Shown here piece by piece: positions 61,701-64,000 of a stretch of 64,000 nucleotides of DNA. Within the stretch, counting starts at the first letter, position 1. Each line of letters opens with the position of its first letter. The DNA comes from Glycine soja (Eukaryota > Streptophyta > Magnoliopsida > Fabales > Fabaceae), in assembly GCF_004193775.1 (NCBI RefSeq), contig NC_041008.1, forward strand, positions 4,976,731-5,040,730. Direction: 5' to 3'. Made by a program: the position numbers and the translations under genes. A model generated the notes under the pieces. It did no database searches. It saw only the letters and a program-made list of their open reading frames with translations, and was not told the DNA's origin.

Positions 61701-64000
61701 AAAACAAGGTTACTAGACAAAAAATATATATATATACCACTAAACGTGTAAATCAATTAACATAAAGTTATTTCAGTTCAAATTTTAATATATAATGACA
61801 ACTACATTAATTATAATTACATTAATTTTGTCCAACTAAAATGAAATTGCATGTCTTTTATAAAAAAATATGTGTAATTATTTAAAAAAAACTAAGCATA
61901 AAATATTGACCAATCAAATGTATTTGTCACTCTCGTGGCATTAATTTTGTAAAATTCGTCTTCGCACAGTTTAACATTTTTCTTTGAAATAATATTTAAA
62001 ATTGAATTTAAAAGGATTTTGTTTGAATATAAAATAAAGGTTTAGAGATAATAAAAAAATATTTGATTACTTTTTAACATTTGGTGAGATTTAATTCTAA
62101 AATCATTCTATTTATTTGAAAGCTTTTTTCTACTTGTCTTAAATTGATCTATTTTACTAATCAAACCTGAAGTATTTTTCAAACTGAAATTTATTGCTAG
62201 AAACATGATTTTTTCAGCAAACCAAACAAACTATACATAAAGTAATATTACTTACCAAAGTTGAAGAAAAATCTCGAACCATGCAAAAAGTAAAAGAAAA
62301 GCACTTCTCCATTTCGGCCGCCAATATTTTGTCCATTGTTTTTAATTTGTGTGAAATCAAAATTATAGAGGTTGACATACTAAAACACAATTAAATTTTT
62401 TTATCACGGTATATTATGTATAAAAAAATTATACTATCAATAAATATTACAAAAGGTAGTTTCATTATATGTGACCATTTATAATTAATAAATTAAATAA
62501 TAGTGTAAAAAAAAAAAGCATTCACATTTTAAGTGCATATTAATTATAGTCTATAAATTTTCTCCCCGAATAGAATTGTAAATCACTATACAATCTATGA
62601 AAGAAGAATCAGATGATTGCTTTTGATATGCCTTTGTCAAGAAAAATCAGAGTATTCTTTTGATATGCCTTTGTCAAGAACCTAGTGGCATTTGACAAAA
62701 CTGTGTACATATCTTTATTAAATTAAATATTCGTGCGTGCAATAAAAACCTTAAGTTATCATCCCACCATATAAAAATATCTTCTACTTCTACAGCTTTT
62801 GTGTCTTAATGGATAGAATAGAGTAACTTATATTTATTAGCATTGATTTTCATCAATCATTCTTATGCATTATATATAGCAGTCCCGATCAAGGGCTTCA
62901 GCATATAACATTAATATTTGTCTGCTTACGAACTTTTTCTCACTCTATGGACCGGGTGAGGTGTTATGATATAACAATATTGAACATGAAAAAGGAGAAG
63001 ACAGGAAAAGAAAAATGGAAAAAGATGCACAGAAAGAAAGATGGAAAAACAATAAAGTTCACCATTATGCGCTTCCAACGTGTTTCCCGTGAAACCCTTT
63101 TCTGTTTATATATAAACGGATTGAAACTTGAAAGATTCTCCTCAATCACTTTGATTATACGTAATGTTAGTTTCTCTACACTACGTAATATAATTGAAAG
63201 CAACTCGGCTACCTATTGACTAATTTTGTATATCACCAAGGGTGTGGATAAAACTGATGTAAGTTTAACCACCATTACATGAAATTTGAGTTTTTGGTAG
63301 ATAGTTACATTAGATATTTAATTGAATGTAAAGTTTTACTCTTACAATAACTTTATCTAACTTCAATAAGATGATCTTTAGCGAGTGAAAAAATACATAT
63401 CATCATCTCTACCAAAAGAAAATGTATTAATTCTTATTGTAAAATAATCTCAAATAACTTTAAATTTTACGATGCATGAATGAATCAGTATAATTTTGTA
63501 TTATCGATAAGAATAACATGATTTTACTATTTCTTATATTTTCCATAAAAAAAATATTTCTTATTTATTCTTCTGTTTTTACTTTTGGCTAAATTATTAA
63601 TTTGGTCCCTTTGTTTATTTAAAATATTTAATTAGATCCCTCTCTTTGAAAACTTCAATCAAATCTTTTATTTTTTTTAAAATGTATGGATATAGTTATT
63701 TTTGTCCAACTGAGTTTGATGTCGTTGGGTTGTGAATATGGAAGGTTTCTCATTTATGAATAATAATAGTTTTTAATTGACATTATTTATTCTTTTAAAT
63801 TTAAAAAATCACAAAACTTATTGTGTATGCACTACGAATACATATTGAGAAATTCTAGCAACACACTATTATTTGTTGAAATTTACTCCCTTTATCCCAT
63901 TTATTTAGTTGTTTGAAGTTAATGATAGATTTAAAAATATTTAATGGAAGTATACTATTCTTATATTTGGACTAAAATATTATTACTTAATTAATGCCTT
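58741..64000. other. AT-rich intergenic DNA, no gene recognised
   Basis: Open frames at 58755-59048, 59079-59270 and 62947-63219 are Lys/Asn-rich and match no family. 60310-60420 and 63590-63740 carry 'tttggtccct' and 'ttagtccttc' phrases typical of decayed repeat DNA. A 37-bp tandem duplication lies at about 62621-62694, and a loose one at 61155-61225 (cttgagycatgatcattgtg). 'acgtacgtacgt' occurs at 61275. No RNA gene found. Confidence 0.55.
62621..62694. repeat. 37-bp tandem duplication
   Basis: 'ttttgatatgcctttgtcaa' followed by 'gaa' occurs at 62621 and again 37 bp later, with a diverging spacer (aaatcagagtattc). Non-coding. Confidence 0.75.

Noticed and set aside
62947..63219. 90-codon plus-strand frame, Lys-rich start
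   Set aside because: No family similarity, complementary frame also open, isolated in repeat-like DNA.
1..64000. CRISPR arrays, operons, riboswitches, origins or viral genomes
   Set aside because: No regularly spaced repeats, no polycistronic layout and no such signatures; the window is ordinary plant nuclear DNA.

Overview
The window is nuclear DNA from a flowering plant, most likely a legume close to soybean. The genes have many short exons with GT-AG (rarely GC-AG) introns, the intergenic DNA is very AT-rich, and the encoded proteins are plant families: a REC/CLU protein, a trithorax-type ATX methyltransferase, a CNGC channel, an ATL21-type RING-H2 protein, ALG11 and an RMF-type F-box protein. 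The legume assignment rests on remembered protein and repeat similarity, not on a search. There is no prokaryotic operon, CRISPR array or viral genome.

Layout. 1-9204 (minus): 5' half of a REC3-like clustered-mitochondria-family gene, 15 exons reconstructed, running off the left edge. 9205-19558: AT-rich intergenic DNA holding a Tourist-like MITE (11124-11528) and a 1,986-bp Mutator-like element (14183-16168) with a 10-bp target-site duplication. 19568-21045: a 1,478-bp Pack-MULE with ~200-bp terminal inverted repeats, a 9-bp target-site duplication and a captured, frameshifted fragment of a PXC1-like LRR receptor kinase. 21507-22985 (minus): remains of a mitochondrial CRS2-associated-factor (CRM domain) gene. 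23000-28480: intergenic, with an unassigned GC-rich coding-like patch and a foldback repeat. 28989-36443 (plus): a complete 23-exon ATX3/4/5-like H3K4 methyltransferase gene (989 aa). 37505-40924 (plus): a broken RMF-like F-box gene with a decayed Ty1/copia fragment in an intron. 41529-44040 (plus): two-exon ATL21-like E3 ligase (372 aa). 45750-50375 (minus): complete 7-exon ALG11 (459 aa). 51773-52323: a 551-bp TRIM retrotransposon with both LTRs, PBS, PPT and 5-bp target-site duplication. 53479-58136 (minus): complete 8-exon CNGC group-I channel (689 aa). 58137-64000: AT-rich sequence with no recognisable gene.

The intact genes are unrelated housekeeping, chromatin, signalling and ubiquitin-ligase genes, each with its own promoter; nothing suggests a cluster acting in one pathway. 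The mobile and broken elements between and inside them are the most informative part. I found no convincing undescribed biological system. All exon joins were made by eye and checked by reading-frame continuity; cDNA would be needed to confirm them.
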